Part shown: positions 27,674-37,251 of the stretch, piece by piece
Layout: each line of letters begins with the position of its first letter
Position numbering within the stretch: position 1 is the first letter of the stretch
NCBI RefSeq assembly: GCF_028369105.1
Contig: NZ_JAQNDO010000001.1
Span: forward strand, 7,720,501-7,784,500
Length of the DNA: 64,000 bases
Source: Polyangium mundeleinium
Lineage (GTDB): Bacteria > Myxococcota_A > Polyangia > Polyangiales > Polyangiaceae
Reading direction: 5' to 3'
Translations under genes and position numbers: made by a program
Notes under the pieces: generated by a model
The model's input: the letters and a program-made list of their open reading frames with translations, nothing else
Told to the model about the DNA's origin: nothing
Databases searched by the model: none

Positions 27674-30250
27674 ATGTCATCCGAGCTCGACCGAGCTCCT
27701 CCAGCGGACCCGCGTGCCCCTCCGGAGGCCGTGTTGGATGGCGCCTCGATTTCCCGTTCAGCCGCTCGCCTCGCCTTGTTTCTCGGCGTCGCGGTCGTGA
27801 TCGTGGCCGTCTGCGCGCTCGCCGGATGGACGCTCGACGTCCCCAGGCTCCGCACCTGGTTGCCCCGCCATCAACCCATGATGCCGGTCACCGCCGTGGC
27901 GCTCATCCTCCAGGCGCTCGCCGTGCTCTCCGTGAGCGTGGCCCGGCAAAGGAAAAACGCTCCGAGCTCCCTCCCGGCCACCGCACTCGCGACCGCCTCT
28001 TTCGTCATCACGCTCTCGACGCTCCTCGAATATGCGACCGGCGTGGTCCTCTTCGACCGCCTCCTCTTCGAAGGCGCAGCGCACGCCATGCCCGCCCCCT
28101 TCCCCGGCCGGATGTCGCTGTACACGGCCGTCGTCGCGACCCTCACGGCGCTCGCGTGCCTCTCGTTGTCCAGGGGCTCGCGGCGCGCGCGGGCCATCAC
28201 GACCCCGTGCGCGGCGATCGGGGGATTGCTCGCGCTCCTTTCGCTCGTGGGGCAAGTGCACGGCGCACGGGTCCTCCTCGGCGTCACCCGCATGATCGGC
28301 ATGGCCGTTCCCAGCGCCCTCGCGGCGCTGCTCATCGGCCTCTCGTGCCTCGCGCTCACGCCCGAGCGGGGCATTCTGGCGGCCCTCTTGCGCGGCGGAT
28401 CGAGCGGCGTCCTCCTCCGCAGGCTCCTCCTCGTGGCCACGCTCTTGCCACTCGGGCTGGCCGTCCTCCTGCGCCTCGGGAACTACGCGGAGCTCTACAG
28501 CCTCACGTTTTCCTTTTCCGTCTTCGTGCTCCTCACGCTCGTCGCCTTCCACGTCCTTGCGTACCTCGCGGCCGGGGTCGTGGCGCGCATCGAGGAAGAT
28601 CGCGTGGAGCGCGCCGTCCTCGTGGCGGCGCGGGCGCAGGTGACCGCCGAGCGCGACCGGGCCCGGGCGTTCGCCGAGGCGCTCCGGCAGCACCAGGCGC
28701 AGCTCCAGGCCATCGCGGATCACGCGCCCGCTGCCATCTACATCAAGGACGCGGAGGGCCGATTGGTGCTCGTCAATCGGCACGTCGAGCTCGCTTATGG
28801 AAAATCCCGGGAAGAGCTGATCGGCACCTTCGAGCGCGACGTGATCCCGCAAGAAACGGCCGCCGTCTTCCACGTCCACGACGCGCTCGTGCGCGACCAC
28901 GGGATGCCCGTGGAGGTCGAAGAGAGCTTCGTCCTGGCCGACGGGCCCCATACGTACCTCTCCATCAAATTCCCTCTCCCCGGCCCCGACCGCGCGCCCT
29001 CCCTGGTGGCAGGCATCTCCACGGACATCACCGAGAAAAAACGATTCGAGGAGCGCCGGGAGTTCTTGCTCGCGCTTCAGTCCGAGCTTTTGCATTACGA
29101 GGATCCGGCGGGGCTCGTGGGGCTCGCGGTCACGCGCCTCGGCGAGCGGCTCGGCGCGCGTGGCGCGGGCCTCGTGCTCGTGGATCATGCCGCGCGGGAG
29201 GTCGTGCACGTCCGCGAATACGAGGTTGGGAACAAGCCCCACGACGCGGAGCGGTTTCCCCTCGACGTCTGGGGCGGGACACTCGCCGAGATGCGCGAGG
29301 GGCACGTCATCGTCGTCCACGACACGCGCACCGACCCGCGGATGTGCGCCGAGTACGAGCGTATTCATGGCAGGTACGGCGTCGCTTCGATCCTCATGGC
29401 GCCGCTCTTCCGGAATGGAGAGTGGGTCGCGTACCTCTCCGCCTACACGAAGGCGCCGCGTCGATGGACGGACGACGAGGTCAAGCTCTTCCGGGAGGTC
29501 GCGGACATCACCTGGCCGCTTTACGAAAATACCCGCCTCGTCGCCCTTTTGCGGGACGCGGTGCGCGCCCGCGACGATTTCCTCTCGATCGCCTCCCACG
29601 AACTCAAGACGCCCCTCACCCCGCTGCTCCTGCGGCTCGAATCCCTCGAGCGCGCGACCGCGGCGCAGCCCGACACGCCCTACGTGCGCACGGTCAAGAG
29701 CGTGCTCGACGTGGCCAAGCGGCAAATGCGGCGCCTCACGGATCTCACGACGGACCTGCTCGACGCGACGCGCATCCAGGCGGGCAAACTCTCCGTGGAG
29801 CGGGAGGAGGTGGATCTCGTCGAGGTCGTGCGCGACGTGTGCCAGCGCCTCGCGCCCGACGCCTCGCGGGTGCACGCGCCGCTCCTCGTCGACGCCCCGC
29901 CCGCGGTGATCGGCCTCTGGGACAGGCTCCGCATCGAGCAGGTCGTGGACAACCTCCTCTCGAATGCGCTGAAATATGGCCCTGGAAAGCCCATTCGTAT
30001 CGAGATCGGCGTCGCCTCCGCGACCGCCAGCCTCACCGTGCGGGACCAGGGCATCGGCATCCGCGCCGAGGATCACGAGCGTATCTTCGGTCGCTTCGAG
30101 CGGGCCGTCTCGGAGCGCAGTTATGGCGGCCTCGGGCTCGGCCTTCATATCGTCCGCACGATCGTGCAGGCGTTTGGCGGGACGATCTGCGTCCACAGCG
30201 CGCCGGGCGAGGGCGCCGCGTTCACGGTAACGTTGCCGCTCGGGCGATAG
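27674..30250 (+). CDS. Membrane sensor histidine kinase with PAS and GAF domains
   Basis: A hybrid-free sensor kinase of 858 residues. Residues about 30-310 form an N-terminal membrane sensor of seven or eight helices. A short coiled coil leads to a PAS domain (about 342-460; AIADHAPAAIYIKD and ITEKKRFEERREF), a GAF domain (about 465-620), then HisKA with SHELKTPLTP (phospho-accepting His near 642) and HATPase_c with N box NLLSNALKYG and G boxes DQGIGI and GGLGLGLHI. ATG at 27674 is preferred to a TTG eight codons earlier. No receiver domain or cognate response regulator lies next to it, so it is an orphan kinase, a frequent situation in myxobacteria. Confidence 0.93.
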   Translation: MSSELDRAPPADPRAPPEAVLDGASISRSAARLALFLGVAVVIVAVCALAGWTLDVPRLRTWLPRHQPMMPVTAVALILQALAVLSVSVARQRKNAPSSLPATALATASFVITLSTLLEYATGVVLFDRLLFEGAAHAMPAPFPGRMSLYTAVVATLTALACLSLSRGSRRARAITTPCAAIGGLLALLSLVGQVHGARVLLGVTRMIGMAVPSALAALLIGLSCLALTPERGILAALLRGGSSGVLLRRLLLVATLLPLGLAVLLRLGNYAELYSLTFSFSVFVLLTLVAFHVLAYLAAGVVARIEEDRVERAVLVAARAQVTAERDRARAFAEALRQHQAQLQAIADHAPAAIYIKDAEGRLVLVNRHVELAYGKSREELIGTFERDVIPQETAAVFHVHDALVRDHGMPVEVEESFVLADGPHTYLSIKFPLPGPDRAPSLVAGISTDITEKKRFEERREFLLALQSELLHYEDPAGLVGLAVTRLGERLGARGAGLVLVDHAAREVVHVREYEVGNKPHDAERFPLDVWGGTLAEMREGHVIVVHDTRTDPRMCAEYERIHGRYGVASILMAPLFRNGEWVAYLSAYTKAPRRWTDDEVKLFREVADITWPLYENTRLVALLRDAVRARDDFLSIASHELKTPLTPLLLRLESLERATAAQPDTPYVRTVKSVLDVAKRQMRRLTDLTTDLLDATRIQAGKLSVEREEVDLVEVVRDVCQRLAPDASRVHAPLLVDAPPAVIGLWDRLRIEQVVDNLLSNALKYGPGKPIRIEIGVASATASLTVRDQGIGIRAEDHERIFGRFERAVSERSYGGLGLGLHIVRTIVQAFGGTICVHSAPGEGAAFTVTLPLGR

Positions 30251-30274
30251 ACGGATCGAGCGACCGGCGGGGGC

Positions 30275-31165
30275 TCAGGCGCCCTTGTGCCGAAGAAATG
30301 CGGCGACCTCGGACGTCACGAGCTCGGGGCGCTCGTGGTGAATCCAGTGCGTCGCGCCGGGGACGTGCACGATGCGCACGTCCGGCGCGAGATCGGCCCC
30401 CGGATCGGCGAGCTCGCGGCCGAGGTGGCGGTCCTCGTCGCCCCATAACACGAGCACCGGCGCATCGACGCGATGCGTGCGGACCTGGCTCTTCCGTCGA
30501 ATGGCAGCGCGATAATAGTTGATCATGGCCGTGAGCGCGCCGGGCGCGGCGAACGCCTCGCGATACTGCTCGAGCTCCTCGGCGCCGAGCGCGTTCGGCC
30601 CGCGCACCTCCTCGCGGAGCGCCTGCAGCAGCAGGGCGTGGTTGTCCCGGCTCATGAGGCGCTCGGGGAGCCCGGGGAGCTGGAACATGAACATGTACCA
30701 GCTTCGCGCGAGCTGCCGTGGCGAGCGCAACCCGTCGCGCAGCATCCGCTCGGGGTGCGGGCCATTGATCACGACGAGCCGCTCCAAAAGCTCCGGATGC
30801 GCCATGGCGAAGCACCACGCGACGGCGGCGCCCCAATCGTGCCCCACGACCGAGGCCCGCGGCGCGCCGAGCGCGCGTATGAGCCCCGCGATATCGGCGG
30901 CGAGGTGCTGGGTGCCGTACGGCTCGATCCCCTCCGGCTTGTCGGACGATCCATACCCGCGCATGTCCGGGACGACCACGTGAAACCCCTCGCGCGCGAG
31001 CGCCGGGAGGATACGCCGCCACGCATACCAGAACTCGGGAAACCCATGCAGGAGGAGGACGAGCGGGCCGCTGCCGGCCTCGGCGATGTGCAGGCGCACT
31101 TCGCCTACGTCGACGGTGCGGTGGCGGATCTCGAGACCTTCGTCATGGCGCTGGGAGGTGCTCAT
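30275..31165 (-). CDS. Alpha/beta hydrolase, epoxide hydrolase-like
   Basis: A soluble alpha/beta hydrolase of 296 residues. The oxyanion motif HGFPEFWYAWR (40-50) and the nucleophile elbow GHDWGAAVAW, with Asp110 as nucleophile, are those of soluble epoxide hydrolases and related dehalogenases. A lid Tyr is present in INYYRAAIR, and the catalytic His is in GATHWIHHE near residue 276. It would open epoxides through an alkyl-enzyme ester. ATG at 31165 is chosen because the region upstream has no homology-like content. It converges with the sensor kinase and lies downstream of the ABM/SRPBCC gene on the same strand with a 103-base gap. Confidence 0.88.
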   Translation of the reverse strand: MSTSQRHDEGLEIRHRTVDVGEVRLHIAEAGSGPLVLLLHGFPEFWYAWRRILPALAREGFHVVVPDMRGYGSSDKPEGIEPYGTQHLAADIAGLIRALGAPRASVVGHDWGAAVAWCFAMAHPELLERLVVINGPHPERMLRDGLRSPRQLARSWYMFMFQLPGLPERLMSRDNHALLLQALREEVRGPNALGAEELEQYREAFAAPGALTAMINYYRAAIRRKSQVRTHRVDAPVLVLWGDEDRHLGRELADPGADLAPDVRIVHVPGATHWIHHERPELVTSEVAAFLRHKGA

Positions 31166-31268
31166 GCGCGGAGTATACGCGATTTCTCCCGGGCTGCCCT
31201 CGCTGTTGACCGCCGCGCGAAAAACGTGTTGGAGGACGGCGAGGGACCAAGGAACCAGCAAGCCGCAG

Positions 31269-31946
31269 CTAAGGCGCCTCGACCAGCTCCCGCAACTGAC
31301 CGAGCTCTTGATCCACCCATTCGATCTGCTCGCGGAAGGCGGCCTCGGAGCACCCGGCTGGCTGCTGGATGGTGAACAGAAGCAAGCTCCCGGGGCCGTG
31401 CGGCAACACGCGCATGGGCATGCGCAGCTCTCCGCTGCCCGTGTCTGCGCAATGCCAGATCACGCGTGCAGCGGCGTCTGCTTCGTAGCGGAAGCGCACG
31501 TCACCTTGCGAAGAGCGCACGACGAACGTTTCTCCCTCCTCGCGGAGTTCCTGGCAGAAGCGCGTGGCCCAGCGGGGCATCAGGCGAATCTCCGCGGCCA
31601 AACGGAAAGCCTTCTCCCACGGCGCGCGCGTCAGTTCCACCGCGGTGTACTGCGTATCGCCTGGCTCATGACCCGGAAAATAACGCACGTCGATTCGCTC
31701 CAGCAATGCGCGGACCCGCGGAAACGAGATGGCTCCGTAAGGTGATCCGTTGTGGGCGGCCAGGGCGTCGCCGTCTCGATACCGGTCGAGGACCACGTAA
31801 CGCCCGGGGGCGCCATCTCGAAACAGGTCGAAGCTGAGCGTGCCCGGCTCATGGGCTCGAACCAGCGCCGTGAATTCTCGGAGCTCCGCCTCGAATTCGC
31901 CCTCCGAACCCGCCCTCACCTGCACACGCTTGATGCCACCAATCAT
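31269..31946 (-). CDS. ABM-domain/SRPBCC-like fusion protein
   Basis: A soluble 225-residue protein. The N-terminal 95 residues look like an antibiotic biosynthesis monooxygenase (ABM) dimeric alpha-beta barrel: RVQVRAGSEGEFEAELREF, then LSFDLFRDGAPGRYVVLDRY and IDVRYFPGH. The C-terminal 125 residues (AVELTRAPWEKAFRLAAEIR ... DQELGQLRELVEAP) have the look of an SRPBCC/polyketide-cyclase-like fold. The pair suggests action on an aromatic or polyketide-like small molecule, but no substrate can be named. ATG at 31946 has AGGAGG at ideal distance (plus-strand 31951-31956). It starts 26 bases after the AraC-type regulator gene ends, so it is probably its target or operon partner. Confidence 0.68.
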   Translation of the reverse strand: MIGGIKRVQVRAGSEGEFEAELREFTALVRAHEPGTLSFDLFRDGAPGRYVVLDRYRDGDALAAHNGSPYGAISFPRVRALLERIDVRYFPGHEPGDTQYTAVELTRAPWEKAFRLAAEIRLMPRWATRFCQELREEGETFVVRSSQGDVRFRYEADAAARVIWHCADTGSGELRMPMRVLPHGPGSLLLFTIQQPAGCSEAAFREQIEWVDQELGQLRELVEAP

Positions 31947-31972
31947 GGATCCTCCTCTCGACGCCGAAGACT

Positions 31973-32887
31973 CTAGCTCCCCGCCGGCGTGCGGACTTGC
32001 AGGATCTTGCGCGCCGACGTGGGCCAAGGGAGGCGTCGCACGGCGGAGGGGCTACACCCGAATTCGCGGCGAAAGGCGTTCGTGAAGTGGCTGTGGTCGG
32101 AGAAGCCGAGATCCAGGGCCAGCGCCGTCAGATCCCGCGCCCCGCCGACCAGGCGCTCCAGCGCCGTGCGCAGGCGCAGGCTCAGCAAGTATCGGTGCAT
32201 CGGCAGGCCCGTGCTCGCCCGAAAGACCCGGTGCAGGTGGAAGGGCGAGCTGTCCAGCGCCTGGCCCATCTGTTCCAGGTCCGGAGGATCCGAGAGGTTA
32301 CGCGAGAGCAGCTCCGCCGCGCCTTGCGCGAGGTCGCGATGGCGGCGCTGCGTGGCTGCGTCGCGAGGACGCGGGCGGAGCGCGCTGCCTCGGGCCGCGC
32401 ATAACGCCGCGTCGAGCAAATCCAGCGTCCGCTCCTGAATACGCAGCGGCTCGCCGGGGCCCTGCTCGAGCTCCGCCACGAGCAGATGGTGGAGCAGATA
32501 GGTTCGGCTGTCGGCGGGCGCATCCGGCAGAGCGAAAGGACGCGTGATCCGATCGGCGCCAGCGGCGTCGTGCAACGCGACCACCTCACGCGTCAGCTCC
32601 TCCGAAAGGCGAAAGATGGTGCAGCGATCGCCCCCGTCGACGAGGTGCCGCACCCGGCCCACCTCGCCGGTGTTGTGGAAGAGCACCCGGTGCGGATCGA
32701 CCCAAATGCTCCGGCCTTCGCTCTCCTTGAGAAAGCTGCCCCGACGAACGAAAGCGAAGTCCGTGCTCGCGGAGGCCTCCTCCGGGGCCGCATGGCGTGG
32801 ACCGCAACCACACGTGAAATCCACGACGGTGAGCGCCGGCGAGGTATGGAGCACGTGGAGCGTCTGCGGGAGGTCCACCGCCGGCAA
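31973..32887 (-). CDS. AraC-family transcriptional regulator
   Basis: A 304-residue regulator with a C-terminal AraC/XylS double helix-turn-helix. The second HTH is clear: ALDLGFSDHSHFTNAFRREFGCSPSAVRR. The first is in LEQMGQALDSSPFHLHRVFR with the linker TGLPMHRYLLSLRL. The N-terminal 200 residues form a cupin-like sensing region with no ligand-defining motif. The start is uncertain: TTG at 32887 or GTG at 32878, neither with a clear ribosome site. It is in line with the ABM gene downstream and the cytochrome gene upstream (54-base gap). Confidence 0.88.
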   Translation of the reverse strand: MPAVDLPQTLHVLHTSPALTVVDFTCGCGPRHAAPEEASASTDFAFVRRGSFLKESEGRSIWVDPHRVLFHNTGEVGRVRHLVDGGDRCTIFRLSEELTREVVALHDAAGADRITRPFALPDAPADSRTYLLHHLLVAELEQGPGEPLRIQERTLDLLDAALCAARGSALRPRPRDAATQRRHRDLAQGAAELLSRNLSDPPDLEQMGQALDSSPFHLHRVFRASTGLPMHRYLLSLRLRTALERLVGGARDLTALALDLGFSDHSHFTNAFRREFGCSPSAVRRLPWPTSARKILQVRTPAGS

Positions 32888-32941
32888 GGTATCGCAAGCG
32901 CCGGAGAAGCGGTACCCTTTTGCATGGGGCTCGCCGAGGTC

Positions 32942-34609
32942 CTACCTCGAGCTCGTGGCTGTCGCCCCCCAATCGAGCCGCAATCGGCCGTCCCTGTATA
33001 CCCGATTCGCCTCTTCGAGCCCCGTCGACCCGTTCGTGATGGTGGCATGCACGTTCGCGGCGGGCGTGGGCAGCGCATCACGGCCGAGATCGAAGCGCTG
33101 CCCGCGCACCAACACGCGATAGGCCTTGTCGAGCGCGAGCGCCCGCGCGCGGGACGGGAGCAGGAGGAAGGCGAGATCCCGATCGCCGCCGGGGGCCGCG
33201 CGTCGCACCTCGGCCTCGGCGAGCGTGCCGCCCGGGAAGAATCGCCCCGTCATTTCGTCGTTTGCCCGGAGCTCGTCCCCGCCGCCGACGCGCCGGAGGT
33301 ACACGAGCACCTCGGGATCCGCTTGGCCGAGCTGCGGGACGTCGGGCATGCCTCGAATGTCCTGCACGCGCCACCCCGCTTCCCCGGGCACCTTGCGGGC
33401 GAACGAGAACGTTTGATCGACGGTCACACCCAGGCTCGAATGGCAGCCCATGCAAAAGCGATGCTCCTCGTCCGTCGAGAGCCGCAGCCGCCCGGCTTCG
33501 TCCTCGATGAACCCCTGGAGCTGCCAGCCAAAGGCATTCCGCAGCCCGCTCATCGCCGATCCCGTATACACCGGCAGGAGCCCCTCGTCCTTTTCGTCCA
33601 GCTCTTTCTCCTGCGCCCGCAGGAGCGCCCATCGATCGGGGGAGAGCACCTTCCGCGCGTATCGCAGCTCTTTCATTCGCCGCGCAGCGAACCCGGGCGC
33701 GTCGGGATCCAGGTAACGGACCGAATGCAAGAACTCGACGCCGCGTGGATAAAGCCCCCGTTCGAGGGGGACGCTCGACGCGCCCCCGGCATAGGTCTTC
33801 GGCAAACGCCGCACGCGCGTGACGCCCGGCGCGAGGGCCCCGTCGCCGTCGAGATCAAACCCGAGGAGGCGCTCGTCGACTGGCTCGATCCTGCGATCGA
33901 TCCGATCCGGCGGAGCATCGGGATCGGAGGCAATCGCGGCTTCCAGCAGCGACAGGTTGAGCATGTAGATCGCGCGGGACGTGGCGCCCTGCATGTCCTT
34001 GCGGAAAAGCTCGGGCAAGCGGAGGAAGACGTCGTCCGTGCTTCCATTCGTCGGCCAGAATGCGCCGGGGAAGGGCTTGTACCGCACGGCGCGATAGCCG
34101 CTCCCGTCCTTCGCAAACCCCTGCTCGTCGAAGCCACGTTCGAGGTCGAGGTCCGGCACGTAACCCTCGAACCCTGGCGCCCCGAGGAGCGCGCGCCGGA
34201 GCGGTCCATAATTGTCCTCGCGGACGTACCGGAGAATCTCCTCGTCCGAGAGGGCCACCATGTCGGCCCTTCGGTCGACGAACAGATTTTCGTAATGGTT
34301 CTTCAGAGCCGTCTCGGAGAACGAATACTCCACCTGGAGATCCCCGTCCGAACGCGTGTTCGGGCCGTGGGCGCTCGTGTGGCAGACCCAGCAGGGATTC
34401 GAGGTGCCGTGGGTCTTGGTATAACAAAGCGGTGGCACCGAGGCCTCGGGGTTCCGCACGCGCCCCGCGGCCTCGCGGGCGCGCGCGAGCGGGTCGTATC
34501 CGGCCTCGGCACCCCGCTCCTCGCGGCGGCCGCACGAAGCCGCCACGAGGGACAACAAAAGCCCGACGGCGAGCCACGATCCCGGGCGAACTTCGTGCGT
34601 CCTCTTCAT
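32942..34609 (-). CDS. Diheme c-type cytochrome lipoprotein, unknown function
   Basis: A 555-residue exported protein. The signal peptide ends in lipobox VAASC (Cys26). Two c-type heme sites are visible: CWVCH at 73-77 and CMGCH near 383-387, the second followed by SSLGVTVDQTFSFARK. The protein is large for two hemes and shows no known enzyme motif; it may be a peroxidase-like or terminal electron-transfer lipoprotein. It starts four bases after the stop of the PhoX-like gene, so the two are co-transcribed and the cytochrome may serve in the same envelope process (inference). Confidence 0.83.
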   Translation of the reverse strand: MKRTHEVRPGSWLAVGLLLSLVAASCGRREERGAEAGYDPLARAREAAGRVRNPEASVPPLCYTKTHGTSNPCWVCHTSAHGPNTRSDGDLQVEYSFSETALKNHYENLFVDRRADMVALSDEEILRYVREDNYGPLRRALLGAPGFEGYVPDLDLERGFDEQGFAKDGSGYRAVRYKPFPGAFWPTNGSTDDVFLRLPELFRKDMQGATSRAIYMLNLSLLEAAIASDPDAPPDRIDRRIEPVDERLLGFDLDGDGALAPGVTRVRRLPKTYAGGASSVPLERGLYPRGVEFLHSVRYLDPDAPGFAARRMKELRYARKVLSPDRWALLRAQEKELDEKDEGLLPVYTGSAMSGLRNAFGWQLQGFIEDEAGRLRLSTDEEHRFCMGCHSSLGVTVDQTFSFARKVPGEAGWRVQDIRGMPDVPQLGQADPEVLVYLRRVGGGDELRANDEMTGRFFPGGTLAEAEVRRAAPGGDRDLAFLLLPSRARALALDKAYRVLVRGQRFDLGRDALPTPAANVHATITNGSTGLEEANRVYRDGRLRLDWGATATSSR

Positions 34610-34613
34610 GGGT

Positions 34614-37010
34614 TCAACCTCCGTTCGGCCAGACGCTCCACACGCTCTCGCCGGGATGCTGCACGCTCACGAAAAGCGTACGCATGTCCGGCCCGAGCGC
34701 CGGACCGGTGGCCTCCGCGTCGCTCGGCACGGCGAGGACGCGGAACGCCTTGCCAAACGTCGCCGAGACGATCCCTGGTTGCCCCGCCGCGTGCGCCGGA
34801 TCGAGGTCGAGAAAATAGACGGCGTCCGAGGTCTTGTTCGTGCCGAAGTTTCCATCCGTGCCGAACCAGACGCCGCCCTCCCGATCGATGACGAGGTTGT
34901 CGGGGTTTGCCGCGTCGTACGGCCCCGCGGCTTTCGTTCCTGCCCACGCACGGAAAAACGTGAAGGACATCGACGCGCCCGGATCGGCCGCATTTGCTTC
35001 CTGGAACGCGAAGATGTTTCCGACCGCGTCGGGGCGCTTCAGCGAGGTCACGTCGTGCTCCGCGGGAGCAATGAGCTTGCCTTGTTGATCGAGCTGCGTC
35101 TTGCGGCCGTGGTTCGTGAAAGCCACGTATAGCCGGGGCGTGCCGCTCGGATCCTTCGGGTTGTACTCCACGTCCTCGGGGCGGTTCAGCTCCATGATGC
35201 CGACCTTCGCGCAGGCCGTGAAGAGCGCGCGGCGCACGTCGTCGTCGCTCAGGAAGCCACCGAGGCCATTGAAGTCCATATCCATCAGGGCCGCGCCCAC
35301 CGTCTTGCCGGGCTCGCCGAGCGCGGCCGCGTTCGGCGCGACCATCGTGCTCGTGGTGCTGAGGTGGATCCATTGCCCCGTCCCCGGCTGCGCCTCCGTC
35401 GGCGCCTGCCCCGTGGCGAGCATCGTGACGCCGGTCGTGTTGTCGAGGCCCGCGAAATGCGCGACGTAAAGCGACCCCTCGTCGAGCAACGCGCGTGTGT
35501 CCGCCTTCGTCATCCCGGCCGTGTACGGGTTCTTCGAGACCCACTTGAAAATGCGGCCGCTCCGCCGATCGTCCCCGGCGTAGACGACAACGCGCTGGTT
35601 CGGCACGAGCTTCCACTGCGCGTCGACCGCGAACGTCGCGTTTTCCCATCGCGCGCGGCCCATCGCGCCGATCTTCTTGTGCCCCACGCCTTTCGTGGTC
35701 TTTCCTTCGTATTCGCCTTCCGGCTGCCCCGGATCGATCTCCACGAGGTACCCATACAGATCCCGCGCGTGGTGCGTCAGCGGATCCGGGGACATGCCAT
35801 ATTCGCTCGTGGGGCTCACCTTCGTGTCGAACGTGATCGGCCCGCCGGGATCGGCGCCGGCCCCGAGGACGAGCTTCTGCTCGCTGGTCCAGAAGGATTC
35901 GAGGTCGCCATAATAGTCCTGAACGTTCTCCTCCGCCGTGATCACCGTGCCCCAGGGCGTTTGTCCTCCGGAGCAATCCCCCATGATGCCGCTGACGACG
36001 CCGGGCGGCAGGGCATTGCCCTGATCGTCGTGATCCTCCGCCACCGTCTTGATGCCCGTGAGGTGCAGGAGCGTGCGGCTCGTCGAGTCGTACCGCACGG
36101 CCTTCGCCCCGCGATCGACCTCCCATTCGCCGGACGCCGGATCCTGCACCACGTGAAACCACGATCCGCCGTTCTGCCGCTTCGACTCCTGCACGTACGT
36201 CGCGCGGCTCGCCTCGGACCATTCGTTCGAGGTGACGTCGTTCACGAGCACATCCATCGACCGGAGGTACGTCGCGAGCGTCAGGTGTTGCCCCACCGGC
36301 GCCGTCGTCGCCGTCGGAGCGTTGTTCGAGATGTATTCGTGGTTGACCCACATCCAGCCGGAGGCCCCGCTGCCGTTCCATTGCGGCGCGGCGCCGGAGA
36401 TGTCGCTCCAGCCGTCCCCGAAGAACGCGACGTAATCGTTGTTCGCGCCGAACCGCGGCGCTGCGTGGCTCTGATCGAAGGTGAGCGGATCGAGCCAGGC
36501 CACGACCACGTTTCCCGAGAGGCCTGCGATCGCACGCACGCTGTCGGTCGCCGCATTGGCCAGCGGGAACTGCACGCCGGGCGGCAAGGAGCCCTTCGCG
36601 ACCTGATCCACCCGCGTCCGCACGTACTGGCCGAGATCCGCCGCGCCCGTACCGAGATCATCCAGGAACGTGAACGCGACCATTCCGGAGAGCGGCCGTG
36701 AAGGATCGGGCCACTTGATGCCCGCCTCCCCGGTAGGCCCTTGGGACCCCGGCTCCCCGGGCGCGCCGGGATCTCCTTGCGGGCCTTGCGACCCCGGCTC
36801 CCCGGGCGCGCCGGGCTCTCCTTGCGGGCCTTGCGACCCCGGCTCTCCTTGCGGCCCTTGCGTGCCGTCCTGCCCGTCGATGCCGTCTCGACCCTTCGCG
36901 CCGTCTTTCCCATCGCTCCCACAAGCCCCGAGCGCTGCGGCGAGCAGCGCACCGGCGCCCGCGAGCGTGAGGAGATGACGCGGCCCGGCTCCAGCGATCT
37001 TTCGTTTCAT
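34614..37010 (-). CDS. PhoX-like (DUF839) phosphatase on a collagen-like lipoprotein stalk
   Basis: A 798-residue lipoprotein. ATG at 37010 gives a signal peptide with lipobox ALGAC (Cys30). Residues 31-97 are about 22 Gly-X-Y triplets (for example [16 protein letters not shown]), a bacterial collagen-like stalk. The rest is a PhoX/DUF839 beta-propeller with the metal-site motif [18 protein letters not shown] near residue 345 and [14 protein letters not shown]. PhoX enzymes are Fe/Ca-dependent alkaline phosphatases; several DUF839 members have no measured activity, so phosphatase action is inferred. The combination would present the enzyme on a trimeric rod above the outer membrane. First gene of the unit with the diheme cytochrome; divergent from the kinase at 37252. 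Confidence 0.88.
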   Translation of the reverse strand: MKRKIAGAGPRHLLTLAGAGALLAAALGACGSDGKDGAKGRDGIDGQDGTQGPQGEPGSQGPQGEPGAPGEPGSQGPQGDPGAPGEPGSQGPTGEAGIKWPDPSRPLSGMVAFTFLDDLGTGAADLGQYVRTRVDQVAKGSLPPGVQFPLANAATDSVRAIAGLSGNVVVAWLDPLTFDQSHAAPRFGANNDYVAFFGDGWSDISGAAPQWNGSGASGWMWVNHEYISNNAPTATTAPVGQHLTLATYLRSMDVLVNDVTSNEWSEASRATYVQESKRQNGGSWFHVVQDPASGEWEVDRGAKAVRYDSTSRTLLHLTGIKTVAEDHDDQGNALPPGVVSGIMGDCSGGQTPWGTVITAEENVQDYYGDLESFWTSEQKLVLGAGADPGGPITFDTKVSPTSEYGMSPDPLTHHARDLYGYLVEIDPGQPEGEYEGKTTKGVGHKKIGAMGRARWENATFAVDAQWKLVPNQRVVVYAGDDRRSGRIFKWVSKNPYTAGMTKADTRALLDEGSLYVAHFAGLDNTTGVTMLATGQAPTEAQPGTGQWIHLSTTSTMVAPNAAALGEPGKTVGAALMDMDFNGLGGFLSDDDVRRALFTACAKVGIMELNRPEDVEYNPKDPSGTPRLYVAFTNHGRKTQLDQQGKLIAPAEHDVTSLKRPDAVGNIFAFQEANAADPGASMSFTFFRAWAGTKAAGPYDAANPDNLVIDREGGVWFGTDGNFGTNKTSDAVYFLDLDPAHAAGQPGIVSATFGKAFRVLAVPSDAEATGPALGPDMRTLFVSVQHPGESVWSVWPNGG

Positions 37011-37060
37011 TCGCAAGCACCTCGCTTGGTTCGTCCCGCTCGGAACGATCGCGCGCGAGG

Positions 37061-37159
37061 GTGACGCGTCTCCGTTTCGGCGTGACGTGGAGCCTGTCAC
37101 GATTGCGTGACGCATACGCACGTTTCACGTTGCCGACGATCACGTTACGATTGTGTGAC
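37061..37159. promoter_or_regulatory. Cluster of GTGAC half-sites between divergent genes
   Basis: GTCACGATTGCGTGAC (37096-37111) is a perfect 6-bp dyad around ATTG. GTTACGATTGTGTGAC (37144-37159) is a close second copy 48 bases further on. Single GTGAC sites lie at 37061 and 37082. They occupy the shared promoter region of the PhoX-like operon (minus) and the kinase (plus) and may bind a dimeric regulator controlling either or both. No binding protein can be named. Confidence 0.5.
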
Positions 37160-37251
37160 ACGCGAGATCCATTACCGTTGTCGATGAACGAACGCGGAGA
37201 AAAACGCGCGCCACGGAATCGTACTTGCTTCGTCACGGGAAGGAGCGGATC

